Shown here in pieces: positions 38,601 through 47,272 of a DNA stretch of 64,000 nt. The stretch spans positions 434,001 through 498,000 of the forward strand of contig JACKMK010000003.1 of NCBI GenBank assembly GCA_024235395.1, given 5' to 3'. Numbering within the stretch: position 1 is the first letter of the stretch; the number at the start of each line of letters is the position of its first letter. The position numbers and the translations under genes are program-made. The DNA is from Chromatiaceae bacterium (GTDB lineage: Bacteria > Pseudomonadota > Gammaproteobacteria > Chromatiales > Chromatiaceae). Below the pieces are notes generated by a model. That model did no database searches, was not told the origin of the DNA, and worked only from the letters and a program-made list of their open reading frames with translations.

Positions 38601-41033
38601 ATGTCAGACGACGCCCCGAAGAGCAGTTACGACACCTCGTCCATCAAGGTACTCAAAGGCCTGGACGCCGTACGCAAGCGACCCGGCATGTACATCGGTG
38701 ACACCGATGATGGCACTGGCCTTCATCACATGGTTTTTGAAGTCGTCGACAATGCCATTGACGAGGCGTTGGCCGGGTATTGCAAGGAAATCCGCGTGAT
38801 CATCCATGCCGACAATTCCGTCAGCGTGCGCGATGACGGACGCGGCATTCCCGTCGGGATCCACGAAGAGGAGGGCGTATCCGCCGCCGAAGTGATCATG
38901 ACGGTGTTGCACGCAGGCGGCAAATTCGATGACAACTCGTACAAGGTTTCAGGTGGTCTGCACGGCGTCGGGGTCTCGGTGGTCAATGCACTGTCGGATC
39001 GTCTGGAACTGACGGTTTGGCGCGACGGGCACCAGCATAGCCAGGTGTTCAAGCTGGGCGTCCCAGAGGCACCGCTCGCCGTTGTAGGTGAGAGCGACAA
39101 GACAGGCACCCAGGTCCGCTTTCACCCGAGTCCGCAGATCTTCACCGACACCGAGTTCCACTACGACATCCTGGCCAAGCGGCTACGCGAGCTGTCGTTC
39201 CTGAACTCCGGTGTGCGCATTCATCTGCGCGACGAACGCAACAACGATAAAGAAGACGTCTTCGAATACGAGGGCGGCATCCGTGCATTCGTCGAGCATC
39301 TGAATCGCAACAAGACGCCGCTGCATCCGAACGTGTTCCATTTCTCGGCCGAACGGAACGGTATCGGCGTCGAGGTGGCACTGCAGTGGAACGAGTCGTA
39401 CCAGGAGAGCATCTTCTGCTTCACGAACAACATCCCGCAGCGCGACGGGGGTACACATCTGGCGGGCATGCGTGCCGCGCTGACCCGTACATTGAACGGA
39501 TACATCGAAAACGAGGGGTTGGCGAAGAAGCAGAAGATCAGCACCTCCGGGGACGATGCCCGCGAAGGGTTGACGGCGGTGCTTTCTGTGAAGGTACACG
39601 ATCCCAAGTTCTCGTCTCAGACCAAGGACAAGCTGGTCTCGTCCGAGGTGAAAGGGGTGGTCGAAAACCTGCTCGCGGAAAAACTCTCCGAATATCTGAT
39701 CGAGAACCCGACCGAGGCGAAGACCATCGCCGGGAAGATGATCGAGGCGGCCCGGGCCAGGGAAGCCGCGCGCAAGGCGCGCGAGATGACACGTCGCAAA
39801 GGGGTGCTGGACGTAGCCGGTCTGCCTGGAAAACTCGCGGACTGTCAGGAAAAGGACCCCGGGCTCTCGGAACTCTACCTGGTAGAGGGCGACTCCGCCG
39901 GCGGTTCGGCGAAACAGGGCAGGGACCGGCGCACTCAGGCCATACTGCCGTTGAAGGGCAAGATCCTGAACGTCGAAAAGGCACGCTTCGACAAGATGCT
40001 GTCATCCGCGGAGGTGGGTACCCTGATCACGGCGCTCGGCTGCGGCATCGGTCGCGAGGAATTCGATCCGGACAAACTGCGCTATCACCGAATCATCATC
40101 ATGACGGATGCCGATGTCGACGGCGCGCATATCCGCACCCTGCTGCTGACGTTTTTCTACCGGCAGATGCCGGAACTGATCGAACGCGGTCACATCTACA
40201 TCGCGCAACCGCCGCTGTACAAGGTGAAAAAGGGGAAGCAGGAAAACTACCTGAAAGACGATGCCGAGTTGAACGCCTACCTGCTGCGGACCGCGCTGGA
40301 TGGTGCCAGCCTGATCGTCAATCCCGAGGCACCGCCGATCACGGGCGTAGCGCTCGAAGATCTCGCGCAGAAGATGGTCTTGGTCAACGGTATCCTGCAA
40401 CGACTGGGCAAACGCTACGATCCGGGTGTACTCCACAGCCTGCTCTATCTGCCTACGGTCACCGATGAGTTACTCGCCGACCAGGTGGCTTGGCAGCGAT
40501 GGATAGAAGACCTCCAGGGGATGTTGAACGCCGACCTGCGCGTCTCGGATCGCTACCGGATCGACATGCAGGAACCGGTGGAAGGCAGCGAAACGGCGGC
40601 CCTTCTGATCGAGCACTGGATCCACGGCATTGCGGCGCAACGCACTTTGCCACTGGAGTTCTTCCACAGCGCCGATTACCAGAAGATCGCCGAACTGGCG
40701 CAGCACCTTGACGGCCTTCTGTCAGCCGATGCCGAGATTCGGCGCGGTGACAAGAGCCGTCCGATCGCGACTTTCGAAGAGGCGCTGCAGTGGTTGATGG
40801 AAGAGGCCAAGCGAGGCCAACACATCCAGCGCTACAAGGGCCTCGGCGAGATGAACCCTGAACAGCTCTGGGAGACCACAATGGATCCCGCTACCCGCCG
40901 ATTGTTGCGCGTCAACATCGAAGACGTTGTCGGTTCCGACCAGATCTTCACCACACTGATGGGAGACCAGGTCGAACCGCGTCGCGAATTTATTGAACGA
41001 AACGCGCTGACCGTTGAAAACCTGGATGTCTGA
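38601..41033 (+). CDS. gyrB: DNA gyrase subunit B
   Basis: 810 residues. N-terminal GHKL ATPase (VRKRPGMYIGDTDDGTG, GGLHGVGVSVVNALS), transducer, TOPRIM with YLVEGDSAGGSAKQGRDR and DADVDGAHIRTLLL, then the insertion typical of Gram-negative GyrB and the C-terminal RYKGLGEMNPEQLWETTMD. It introduces negative supercoils together with GyrA (not in the window). Confidence 0.98.
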   Translation: MSDDAPKSSYDTSSIKVLKGLDAVRKRPGMYIGDTDDGTGLHHMVFEVVDNAIDEALAGYCKEIRVIIHADNSVSVRDDGRGIPVGIHEEEGVSAAEVIMTVLHAGGKFDDNSYKVSGGLHGVGVSVVNALSDRLELTVWRDGHQHSQVFKLGVPEAPLAVVGESDKTGTQVRFHPSPQIFTDTEFHYDILAKRLRELSFLNSGVRIHLRDERNNDKEDVFEYEGGIRAFVEHLNRNKTPLHPNVFHFSAERNGIGVEVALQWNESYQESIFCFTNNIPQRDGGTHLAGMRAALTRTLNGYIENEGLAKKQKISTSGDDAREGLTAVLSVKVHDPKFSSQTKDKLVSSEVKGVVENLLAEKLSEYLIENPTEAKTIAGKMIEAARAREAARKAREMTRRKGVLDVAGLPGKLADCQEKDPGLSELYLVEGDSAGGSAKQGRDRRTQAILPLKGKILNVEKARFDKMLSSAEVGTLITALGCGIGREEFDPDKLRYHRIIIMTDADVDGAHIRTLLLTFFYRQMPELIERGHIYIAQPPLYKVKKGKQENYLKDDAELNAYLLRTALDGASLIVNPEAPPITGVALEDLAQKMVLVNGILQRLGKRYDPGVLHSLLYLPTVTDELLADQVAWQRWIEDLQGMLNADLRVSDRYRIDMQEPVEGSETAALLIEHWIHGIAAQRTLPLEFFHSADYQKIAELAQHLDGLLSADAEIRRGDKSRPIATFEEALQWLMEEAKRGQHIQRYKGLGEMNPEQLWETTMDPATRRLLRVNIEDVVGSDQIFTTLMGDQVEPRREFIERNALTVENLDV

Positions 41034-41078
41034 CGGGACCGTGCCGGGCACGGCCTCGTGAGCAATTCATCCACCGGG

Positions 41079-41087
41079 TTATCCACA
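41079..41087 (+). promoter_or_regulatory. DnaA box downstream of gyrB
   Basis: Perfect TTATCCACA in the 150-bp gyrB-plsC gap, beside a short hairpin (CCGTGCC G GGCACGG at 41040-41054) directly after the gyrB stop. Confidence 0.5.
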
Positions 41088-41167
41088 GAACGAACCACAG
41101 CCGGATCGCGCTGACGGATCGGCGGGCCAGGGTCCCCGCTTTGTTCAGAAAATTGCGACGGCCAATG

Positions 41168-41187
41168 GTAAGTGAATAATCACTTAC
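41168..41187. repeat. Perfect palindrome at the 3' end of the plsC-like gene
   Basis: GTAAGTGA ATAA TCACTTAC, 8-bp arms with a 4-base spacer, overlapping the acyltransferase stop codon. Closely related to the sequence upstream of dnaA at 34272-34291. No T-run, so it is more operator-like than terminator-like. Confidence 0.5.
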
Positions 41188-41912
41188 ATTTCGTCCCTAG
41201 TCATCGGTAAGCTCGCCTGCGTCGTTTCGATCCAATCTTCGACGTCGCGCATGATCTCGGCCGCTTTTCGACCGTTGACAGGAATAGGTTTCCCAACCAC
41301 GACCTGGATGGTCCCCGGGTATTTCTTCACACCCCGCCGCCGCCAGAAGACCCCGGCGTTATGCGCGATCGGCACCACATCGAAACCGGAGCGTTCGGCC
41401 AGCACACCTCCGCCCAGACCGTACTTGCGGCGCTCGCCGGGCGCTGTGCGTGTACCTTCCGGAAAGATGATCACGCAACGTCCTTCGGCAAGCCGCTCTA
41501 TGCCCTGTTCGGTGACCATGAATACCGCACGTCGGCCCGCCGAGCGGTCGATCGCGATGGACCGCGCGAACCGCAGACCCCAGCCAAAGACCGGTATGCG
41601 GGTCAGTTCGATCTTCAGTACCCAGGACTGCTGAGGCCTCAGCAGACCGCGCAGCGCAATCGTCTCCCAGGTCGACTGATGCTTGGACATCACGATGCAG
41701 GGACCCTGCGGCAGATTTTCCGCGCCGTGCAGGCGGTAGCCCAGATCGCAGAGGACCTTCTGCAGCCAAAGATTGACCTTTCCCCAAGCGGTCGCGACCT
41801 GGTCGGAAAAACCCTGCGGCAGGAACCACCCAAACAGTGTCAACACCAGTCCAAAGATCAGCACCGACAGCGCCATCACCGCGAAATAGATCAGCGAGCG
41901 CAACAGGATCAT
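41184..41912 (-). CDS. 1-acyl-sn-glycerol-3-phosphate acyltransferase (PlsC-like)
   Basis: 242 residues. An N-terminal membrane helix, then the acyltransferase motifs: a KHQSTWE variant of the HX4D block in which the catalytic His is followed by QSTWE rather than an Asp at the fourth position, and FPEGTRTAPGE (motif III). Family role: phosphatidic acid synthesis at the inner membrane. The HX4E variant is also seen in lyso-lipid acyltransferases of this subfamily. Overlaps the gmhB stop by four bases. Last gene of the glyQ operon. Confidence 0.88.
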   Translation of the reverse strand: MILLRSLIYFAVMALSVLIFGLVLTLFGWFLPQGFSDQVATAWGKVNLWLQKVLCDLGYRLHGAENLPQGPCIVMSKHQSTWETIALRGLLRPQQSWVLKIELTRIPVFGWGLRFARSIAIDRSAGRRAVFMVTEQGIERLAEGRCVIIFPEGTRTAPGERRKYGLGGGVLAERSGFDVVPIAHNAGVFWRRRGVKKYPGTIQVVVGKPIPVNGRKAAEIMRDVEDWIETTQASLPMTRDEM

Positions 41913-42469
41913 GCGTGCAGATCCCGGGTCAGCAGATCGTCGACTGCCGCCGCCAGATCGTCGTAGACGGGAAAGGTCTCGAGTTCGGGATGGCTAGCGA
42001 GCATGCGCGCTCCCTTCCCGGTACGTACCAGCATCGGCCGGGCGCCAACCGCGAGTGCCGCGTCGAGGTCGCGTTTGCTGTCGCCGATACACGGTATCCC
42101 GTCCAATCGCCGTCCAAAGCGACCGCCGATCGCCTGTAGCAGTCCAGGCGCCGGTTTGCGGCAACCGCAATGCGCTTGCGGTGCATGTGGACAGAAAAAG
42201 ATCCCGTCGATGTGGCCCCCAACCCTGGCCAGTTCGCTCTGCAGCTTCGCATGGATGAGGTTCAGATCATCCAGGGTGAGCAGACCGCGTCCGACACCGG
42301 ACTGATTGGTCGCCACGGTCACCACCACTCCCGCATGATTGAGACGCGCGATGGCCTCGAGACTGCCGGTAATCGGCACCCACTCGTCCGCCGATTTGAT
42401 GAATTCGTCGGAATCCTCATTGATCACGCCATCGCGGTCGAGCACGACCAGCCAGGGAATATTGTTCAT
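41909..42469 (-). CDS. gmhB: D-glycero-beta-D-manno-heptose 1,7-bisphosphate 7-phosphatase
   Basis: 186 residues. HAD signature VVLDRDGVINEDSDEF near residue 8, the ATNQSGVGRG block and zinc-binding cysteine/histidine set CPHAPQAHCGCRKPAPG match GmhB. Makes ADP-heptose precursors for LPS core. Sits in the glyS-gmhB-plsC run seen in many gammaproteobacteria. Confidence 0.93.
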   Translation of the reverse strand: MNNIPWLVVLDRDGVINEDSDEFIKSADEWVPITGSLEAIARLNHAGVVVTVATNQSGVGRGLLTLDDLNLIHAKLQSELARVGGHIDGIFFCPHAPQAHCGCRKPAPGLLQAIGGRFGRRLDGIPCIGDSKRDLDAALAVGARPMLVRTGKGARMLASHPELETFPVYDDLAAAVDDLLTRDLHA

Positions 42470-42498
42470 TCGGTGATCCTAGTCGGCGCCCGTAACCT

Positions 42499-42840
42499 TC
42501 AGTCGACGTCGCGAAACTCCGAGACCCGGATACGTCCGCCGATCATGCGCGACTCACGTCGCATCAACTTGTCCATCTTTTCCCAGAAGGCCCGGTTCAG
42601 GTCGAGACCGGCCGCGATATCGGTGCCCATCACCAGGATCAGCAGATCCGCCAGTTCTTCCGCAAGTTGCCGGTTCGACTTGCCCTTGGTCACGCACGAG
42701 GATATCTCACCGAGTTCTTCGGCCATCAGCGCGACCCGGTAGCTGAGCTCCTCGCCGCCGGTATTGCGGAAATCGTGTTTGTCGTGGAACGCCTGCACGG
42801 CCGCCATCATCTCGACCCACGAGTCGTGATCGGTCGCCAC
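42499..42840 (-). CDS. MazG-like nucleotide pyrophosphohydrolase
   Basis: 113 residues, all alpha. The EExxE...ExxD metal motif is visible (AEELGEI at about residues 40-46 and AEELADLLILVMG at 60-72). Family members hydrolyse non-canonical or surplus nucleoside triphosphates. Located three bases after glyS, between glyS and gmhB. Confidence 0.8.
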   Translation of the reverse strand: MATDHDSWVEMMAAVQAFHDKHDFRNTGGEELSYRVALMAEELGEISSCVTKGKSNRQLAEELADLLILVMGTDIAAGLDLNRAFWEKMDKLMRRESRMIGGRIRVSEFRDVD

Positions 42841-42843
42841 GCG

Positions 42844-44919
42844 TCAGACCTGCAGCAAGGAGAGGTCGGCAACCTGGCCGAATTCCCGTGCGAGCGACTC
42901 CAGCAACGCCAGACGGTTCGCGCGCACGTTGTCCTTCTCGGCCATCACCATCACGTCGTCGAAGAACCGATCGACCGGTGCGCGCAGCCGCGCCAGTACC
43001 TGTAGTGTGCCGCCGTAGTCGTTCTCCTTCATCATCGGTCCGGTCTGCTCGGCAAGCGCGTTGATCTGGTCGTGCAGCTCTTTCTCCGCGGTCAGCTCGA
43101 ACAACTCCGGGTCCACCTGGGACGGGATCGTGGCATCGGCCTTGCGCAGGATGTTGCCGATGCGCTTGTTGGCCGCGGCCAGTGCCTCGGCCTCCGGCAG
43201 TCCCCGGAAATCGGTGACCGCGCGCACCCGGTGCTCGAAGTCGGCGATCGAATCGGGTCGGCACGCGGCGACCGCCTCGAAAACATCGTGCGCCGTGCCC
43301 AGTTCGGCATACAGGCCTTTCAGACGCTCGAGCATGAAATCGTAGACAGCGGATGCGGCATCGGTCTCGCTGAGCCGGTCGTCCAGTTGTGCCTGGGCCT
43401 CGTTCAGCAGTGCCTTGAGGTCCAACGGCAACGCGTGCTCGCGCAGGATCCGCAACGCGCCCAGCGCGGCCCGGCGCAACGCGAACGGGTCCTTGTCGCC
43501 GGTGGGCCGCAACCCGATGCCGAAGATGCCCACCAGCGAGTCGATCTTCTCGGCGAGCGAGATCGCGATGCCAGTGCGCGTCTGTGGCAGGCGATCGCCG
43601 GAGAACCGCGGCATGTAGAACTCGTCCATGGCCTCTGCAAGTTCTGCCGGCTCGCCGTCCCGTTCGGCCTGATAGCGGCCCATGATCCCCTGCATCTCGG
43701 GAAACTCGAACACCATCTCGGTGAGCAGGTCGCAGCGGCTCAGTTCGCCGGCGCGGCGCGCCAGCACCCGGTCGCCGCCGATCCGATCGGCGATGTACTC
43801 GGAGAGCGCGGCGACCCGCAGCGATTTGTCGAGCATGCTGCCGAGCTGCTTCTGGAACACCACATGTTCGAGTCTCTCCATGTGGTCGGCCAGACGCCGC
43901 TTGCCGTCCTGCTCCCAGAAGAACATCGCGTCCGCCAGACGCGGACGGATCACCCGTTCGTTGCCTTCGCGAATGCGTTGCGGCTCACGGCTCTCGAGGT
44001 TTGCAATCGTGATGAAATGGTTGCGCAGACGGTGCCGGTCGTCGAACACCGGGAAATACTTCTGGTTGCCTTTCATCGTCGCGACCAGGGCTTCCTGGGG
44101 TACCGCGAGGAATCGTTCCTCGAAGGTGCCGCTGACCGGTACCGGCCATTCGTTGAGTGCGGTCACTTCGTCCAGCAGAGCCTCGTCGAGATCCGGAACG
44201 CCCCCCAGCTGCCGCGCGGTCTCTTCGACCTGTCCTTTGATGCGCGCCCGACGTGTATCGAAGTGAGCGATCACTTTGCCCAGCGAGTCCAATACGCTGG
44301 CATAGTCTTCCGGGTTGTAGAGTGTGATCGCCTGCGGGTGATGAAACCGGTGACCGAAGGTCTGGCGGCCGGCCTCCGCGTCGAGCAGCGTGCACGGGAC
44401 CACGCTGTCGCCGTGCAGAAACACCAGCCAGTGCACCGGGCGGACGAATTGCGCCTCGGAATCGCCCCAGCGCATGCGCTTGGGTATCGGCAGTCTGTTG
44501 AGCGCGTTTTCGGCGATTCCCGGCAGCAGTTCGGCCGCGGATTGACCTGCGCGATGCATGTTGTACACCAACCAGCTGCCCTTGTCGGTCTCCTGACGTT
44601 GCAGCTGATCGACCTCGACGCCGCACGAGCGCGCGAATCCCTCGGCCGCCTTGGTCGCGCGGCCATCCTCGTCGAACGCCGCGGCGATCGCCGGACCCCG
44701 TCGCTCGATATCCCGGTCCGGCTGCGCAATCGCGAGGTCCATGACCAGAACAGCCAGGCGGCGCGGCGTGCAGTAAGTAATCACTTCGCCGTAGTGCAGC
44801 TCGACTTCGTCCAGACCCTTGGTAAATCCCTCGGCGAGAGCCTCGGAAAGCCGTTTCAGGGCCACCGGAGGCAGTTCTTCGGTGCCGAGTTCGAACAGCA
44901 TGTTCGCGGTGTCAGCCAT
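42844..44919 (-). CDS. glyS: Glycyl-tRNA synthetase beta subunit
   Basis: 691 residues, typical length. MLFELGTEELPPVALK near the N-terminus and the HD-like DLLTEMVFEFPEMQGIMGRYQ segment (DLLTEMVFEFPELQG type) are family signatures. Overlaps glyQ by eight bases. Confidence 0.97.
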   Translation of the reverse strand: MADTANMLFELGTEELPPVALKRLSEALAEGFTKGLDEVELHYGEVITYCTPRRLAVLVMDLAIAQPDRDIERRGPAIAAAFDEDGRATKAAEGFARSCGVEVDQLQRQETDKGSWLVYNMHRAGQSAAELLPGIAENALNRLPIPKRMRWGDSEAQFVRPVHWLVFLHGDSVVPCTLLDAEAGRQTFGHRFHHPQAITLYNPEDYASVLDSLGKVIAHFDTRRARIKGQVEETARQLGGVPDLDEALLDEVTALNEWPVPVSGTFEERFLAVPQEALVATMKGNQKYFPVFDDRHRLRNHFITIANLESREPQRIREGNERVIRPRLADAMFFWEQDGKRRLADHMERLEHVVFQKQLGSMLDKSLRVAALSEYIADRIGGDRVLARRAGELSRCDLLTEMVFEFPEMQGIMGRYQAERDGEPAELAEAMDEFYMPRFSGDRLPQTRTGIAISLAEKIDSLVGIFGIGLRPTGDKDPFALRRAALGALRILREHALPLDLKALLNEAQAQLDDRLSETDAASAVYDFMLERLKGLYAELGTAHDVFEAVAACRPDSIADFEHRVRAVTDFRGLPEAEALAAANKRIGNILRKADATIPSQVDPELFELTAEKELHDQINALAEQTGPMMKENDYGGTLQVLARLRAPVDRFFDDVMVMAEKDNVRANRLALLESLAREFGQVADLSLLQV

Positions 44920-45835
44920 GGGCGACCTCCCTGGCCGCGGCGACCATCGGGAAACCGAGCGCCTCGCGTGATTCGTAAAAGGCTTGCGCGACCGCCTGGG
45001 CCAGGCGGCGCACCCGCAGGATATACCGCTGCCGCTCGGTCACCGAGATCGCATGTCGGGCATCCAGCAGGTTGAATGCATGCGAGGCCTTGAGCACCTG
45101 TTCGTAGGCCGGCAGCGAGAGCCCGGCCTCGATCAGGCGTGTCGAATCCCGCTCGCACTGGTCGAACAGACGGAACAGGAACTCGACATCGGCATGTTCG
45201 AAGTTGTATGCCGACTGCTCGACCTCGTTCTGGTGAAACACATCGCGATAGGTCACCGGACCCTGTGGTCCCTGCGTCCAGACCAGGTCGAACACCGATT
45301 CGACACCCTGCAGGTACATCGCGATCCGTTCCAGCCCGTACGTGATCTCGCCGGTCACCGGACGGCAGTCGAGGCCGCCGACCTGTTGGAAATAGGTGAA
45401 CTGGGTGACCTCCATACCATTCAGCCAGACCTCCCAGCCGAGCCCCCAGGCACCGAGCGTCGGCGATTCCCAGTTGTCCTCGACGAACCGGATGTCGTGT
45501 ACCAGCGGATCTATCCCCATCATCTTCAGTGAGCCCAGGTAAAGATCCTGTATGTCCTTGGGCGAGGGCTTCATCGCGACCTGGAACTGGTAGTAGTGCT
45601 GCAGCCGGTTGGGATTCTCGCCGTAGCGCCCGTCCGTCGGACGGCGGGACGGCTGGACATAGGCCGCGTTCCACGGCTCCGGCCCGATGGACCGCAGGAA
45701 GGTCGCGGTGTGGAAGGTACCCGCACCCATCTCCATGTCGTACGGTTGCAGAATCGCGCAACCCTGTTCTGCCCAGTATTGCTGCAGCGCAAATATCAGG
45801 CCCTGAAAGGTGGAAACATCGGTCGCTGTGCTCAT
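44912..45835 (-). CDS. glyQ: Glycyl-tRNA synthetase alpha subunit
   Basis: 307 residues. FQGLIFALQQYWAEQGCAI at the start and the class II catalytic motifs YVQPSRRPTDGRYGENPNR are diagnostic. Forms an alpha2beta2 enzyme with GlyS. First gene of its operon. Confidence 0.98.
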   Translation of the reverse strand: MSTATDVSTFQGLIFALQQYWAEQGCAILQPYDMEMGAGTFHTATFLRSIGPEPWNAAYVQPSRRPTDGRYGENPNRLQHYYQFQVAMKPSPKDIQDLYLGSLKMMGIDPLVHDIRFVEDNWESPTLGAWGLGWEVWLNGMEVTQFTYFQQVGGLDCRPVTGEITYGLERIAMYLQGVESVFDLVWTQGPQGPVTYRDVFHQNEVEQSAYNFEHADVEFLFRLFDQCERDSTRLIEAGLSLPAYEQVLKASHAFNLLDARHAISVTERQRYILRVRRLAQAVAQAFYESREALGFPMVAAAREVAHG

Positions 45836-45879
45836 CGGATACCCAGTTCTTGTTCGTACCGCGCGGTTGAAGCGCGCTG

Positions 45880-45914
45880 ATTATACAGCCCGCGCCGCAG
45901 CGTATCTTTATAAT
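45880..45914. promoter_or_regulatory. Divergent -10 elements between glyQ and the PP-loop gene
   Basis: Minus-strand TATAAT at 45880-45885 (extended by TG) could serve glyQ; plus-strand TATAAT at 45909-45914 lies only 14 bp before the PP-loop gene start. -35 boxes are weak on both strands. Confidence 0.4.
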
Positions 45915-45928
45915 GTCGCGTCGACCCG

Positions 45929-46987
45929 ATGCTGAATCCCAAGATGAACAGGCAACCCAAGGCCTTGGCGCTGATCTCCGGAGGACTCGATTCACTGCTC
46001 GCCGCAAAGGTGGTTCTGGAGCAGGGTGTGCACGTCGAAGGCGTGAACTTCTTTACCGGATTCTGCGTCGAGGGCCACACCCACGCGATCCGCAGGAACA
46101 ACCGCGCCCGACCGCAACGCAACAACGCGCTGTGGGTCGCGGAGCAACTCGGCATGCGCCTGCACATCATCGACATCGTCGACGAGTACAAAGATGTCGT
46201 GCTGAACCCGCAATACGGCTACGGCGCCAATCTGAACCCCTGTCTCGATTGCAAGATCTTCATGGTCCGCAAGGCCCGCGAGTGGATAGAACAGCACGGG
46301 TTCGACTTCGTGATCACCGGCGAGGTCGTCGGACAACGCCCGAAATCGCAACGCAAGGACACCATGCCGTTGGTACAACGCGATGCCGGCATCGGCGACC
46401 GCCTGCTTCGACCGCTGTGCGCGCGCAACCTGCCGCCGACGCTGCCGGAGCGCGAAGGCTGGGTCGACCGGGAACGTCTGCACGGTTTCTCCGGTCGCAG
46501 TCGCAAGCCCCAGATGGCCCTCGCCGCCCAGTACGGCTTTTCCGACTATGCCCAGCCCGCCGGCGGCTGTTGCTTTCTGACCGACGGCAACTACACGGTG
46601 AAGCTACGTGATCTGTGGGCATCGCGGGGCGGTCGCCGCTACGAGTTGGACGACATCATGCTGCTCAAGGTCGGGCGCCACATCCGGCCCGCGCCGCACT
46701 ACAAGGTGATCATCGCGCGCGAAGAGGGGGAGTCGAACTATCTGGCGGGCTATCGCAGGCAGTTCCCCAGCCTCGTGACCGTCAGCCACTCCGGGCCGCT
46801 CGCGCTGATCGACGGGGAAGCCACCGAGGCCGACATCGCGTTGGCCGCGCGCATCGTCGCGCGTTACGGCCAGGGACGCGCCGCGGCCGAGGTGGAACTG
46901 GACTATGCTCCCGCGGGTGGCGACGTCCGGCGCCTGCGCGTGGTGCCGCTGTCTGCCGACGAGCTACCACGTGACTGGATACTGTGA
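45929..46987 (+). CDS. PP-loop ATPase, tRNA-thiolation-like
   Basis: 352 residues; an alternative start is Met6. PP-loop SGGLDSLL near residues 18-25, a CxxC in NPCLDCKIFM near residue 95 and a further GGCC pair near residue 212 suggest an adenylating sulfur transferase resembling ThiI/MnmA/TtcA-type enzymes. The C-terminal part, with LLKVGRHIRPAPHYKVIIAR, resembles a DUF814-like nucleic acid domain. Homologues are often misnamed tRNA 2-thiouridylate methyltransferase. A TusA-like gene follows 42 bp downstream, supporting sulfur trafficking. Substrate unknown. Confidence 0.8.
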   Translation: MLNPKMNRQPKALALISGGLDSLLAAKVVLEQGVHVEGVNFFTGFCVEGHTHAIRRNNRARPQRNNALWVAEQLGMRLHIIDIVDEYKDVVLNPQYGYGANLNPCLDCKIFMVRKAREWIEQHGFDFVITGEVVGQRPKSQRKDTMPLVQRDAGIGDRLLRPLCARNLPPTLPEREGWVDRERLHGFSGRSRKPQMALAAQYGFSDYAQPAGGCCFLTDGNYTVKLRDLWASRGGRRYELDDIMLLKVGRHIRPAPHYKVIIAREEGESNYLAGYRRQFPSLVTVSHSGPLALIDGEATEADIALAARIVARYGQGRAAAEVELDYAPAGGDVRRLRVVPLSADELPRDWIL

Positions 46988-47029
46988 CGGGCCCGCGTCG
47001 CGCATTTTCTCGGTTATCATGCGGCGCCT

Positions 47030-47272
47030 ATGACCGCGCGCCATGCCACGTTGGACTGCCATCGCCTGCTGTGTCCCTTGCCCGTGATACGGGTACAGGA
47101 CCGGGTCGCCAGCATGGCACCGGGTGAAACGCTGACCGCCCTGTGTACGGATCCGGGTGCGTTGCAGGACATCCCGGCCTGGTGCCGCATCAACGGTCAC
47201 GAGGTCATCGCAACCGAAACCGTGGACGGCGAGTATCGCGTGACGCTGCGCGTCGGCGACGCGGCAGGTTGA
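47030..47272 (+). CDS. TusA-like sulfurtransferase
   Basis: 80 residues. The CPLPVIRVQ motif with catalytic Cys at about residue 15 and the C-terminal GEYRVTLRV are typical of the TusA/SirA/YedF family. Carries persulfide sulfur for tRNA thiolation or sulfur metabolism. Its TGA overlaps the ATG of the next gene (TGATG). Confidence 0.88.
   Translation: MTARHATLDCHRLLCPLPVIRVQDRVASMAPGETLTALCTDPGALQDIPAWCRINGHEVIATETVDGEYRVTLRVGDAAG

Noticed and set aside
44766..44782. GTAAGTAATCACTT inside glyS, resembling the palindrome after gyrB
   Set aside because: It lacks the 4-base spacer, lies in coding sequence and is probably chance.
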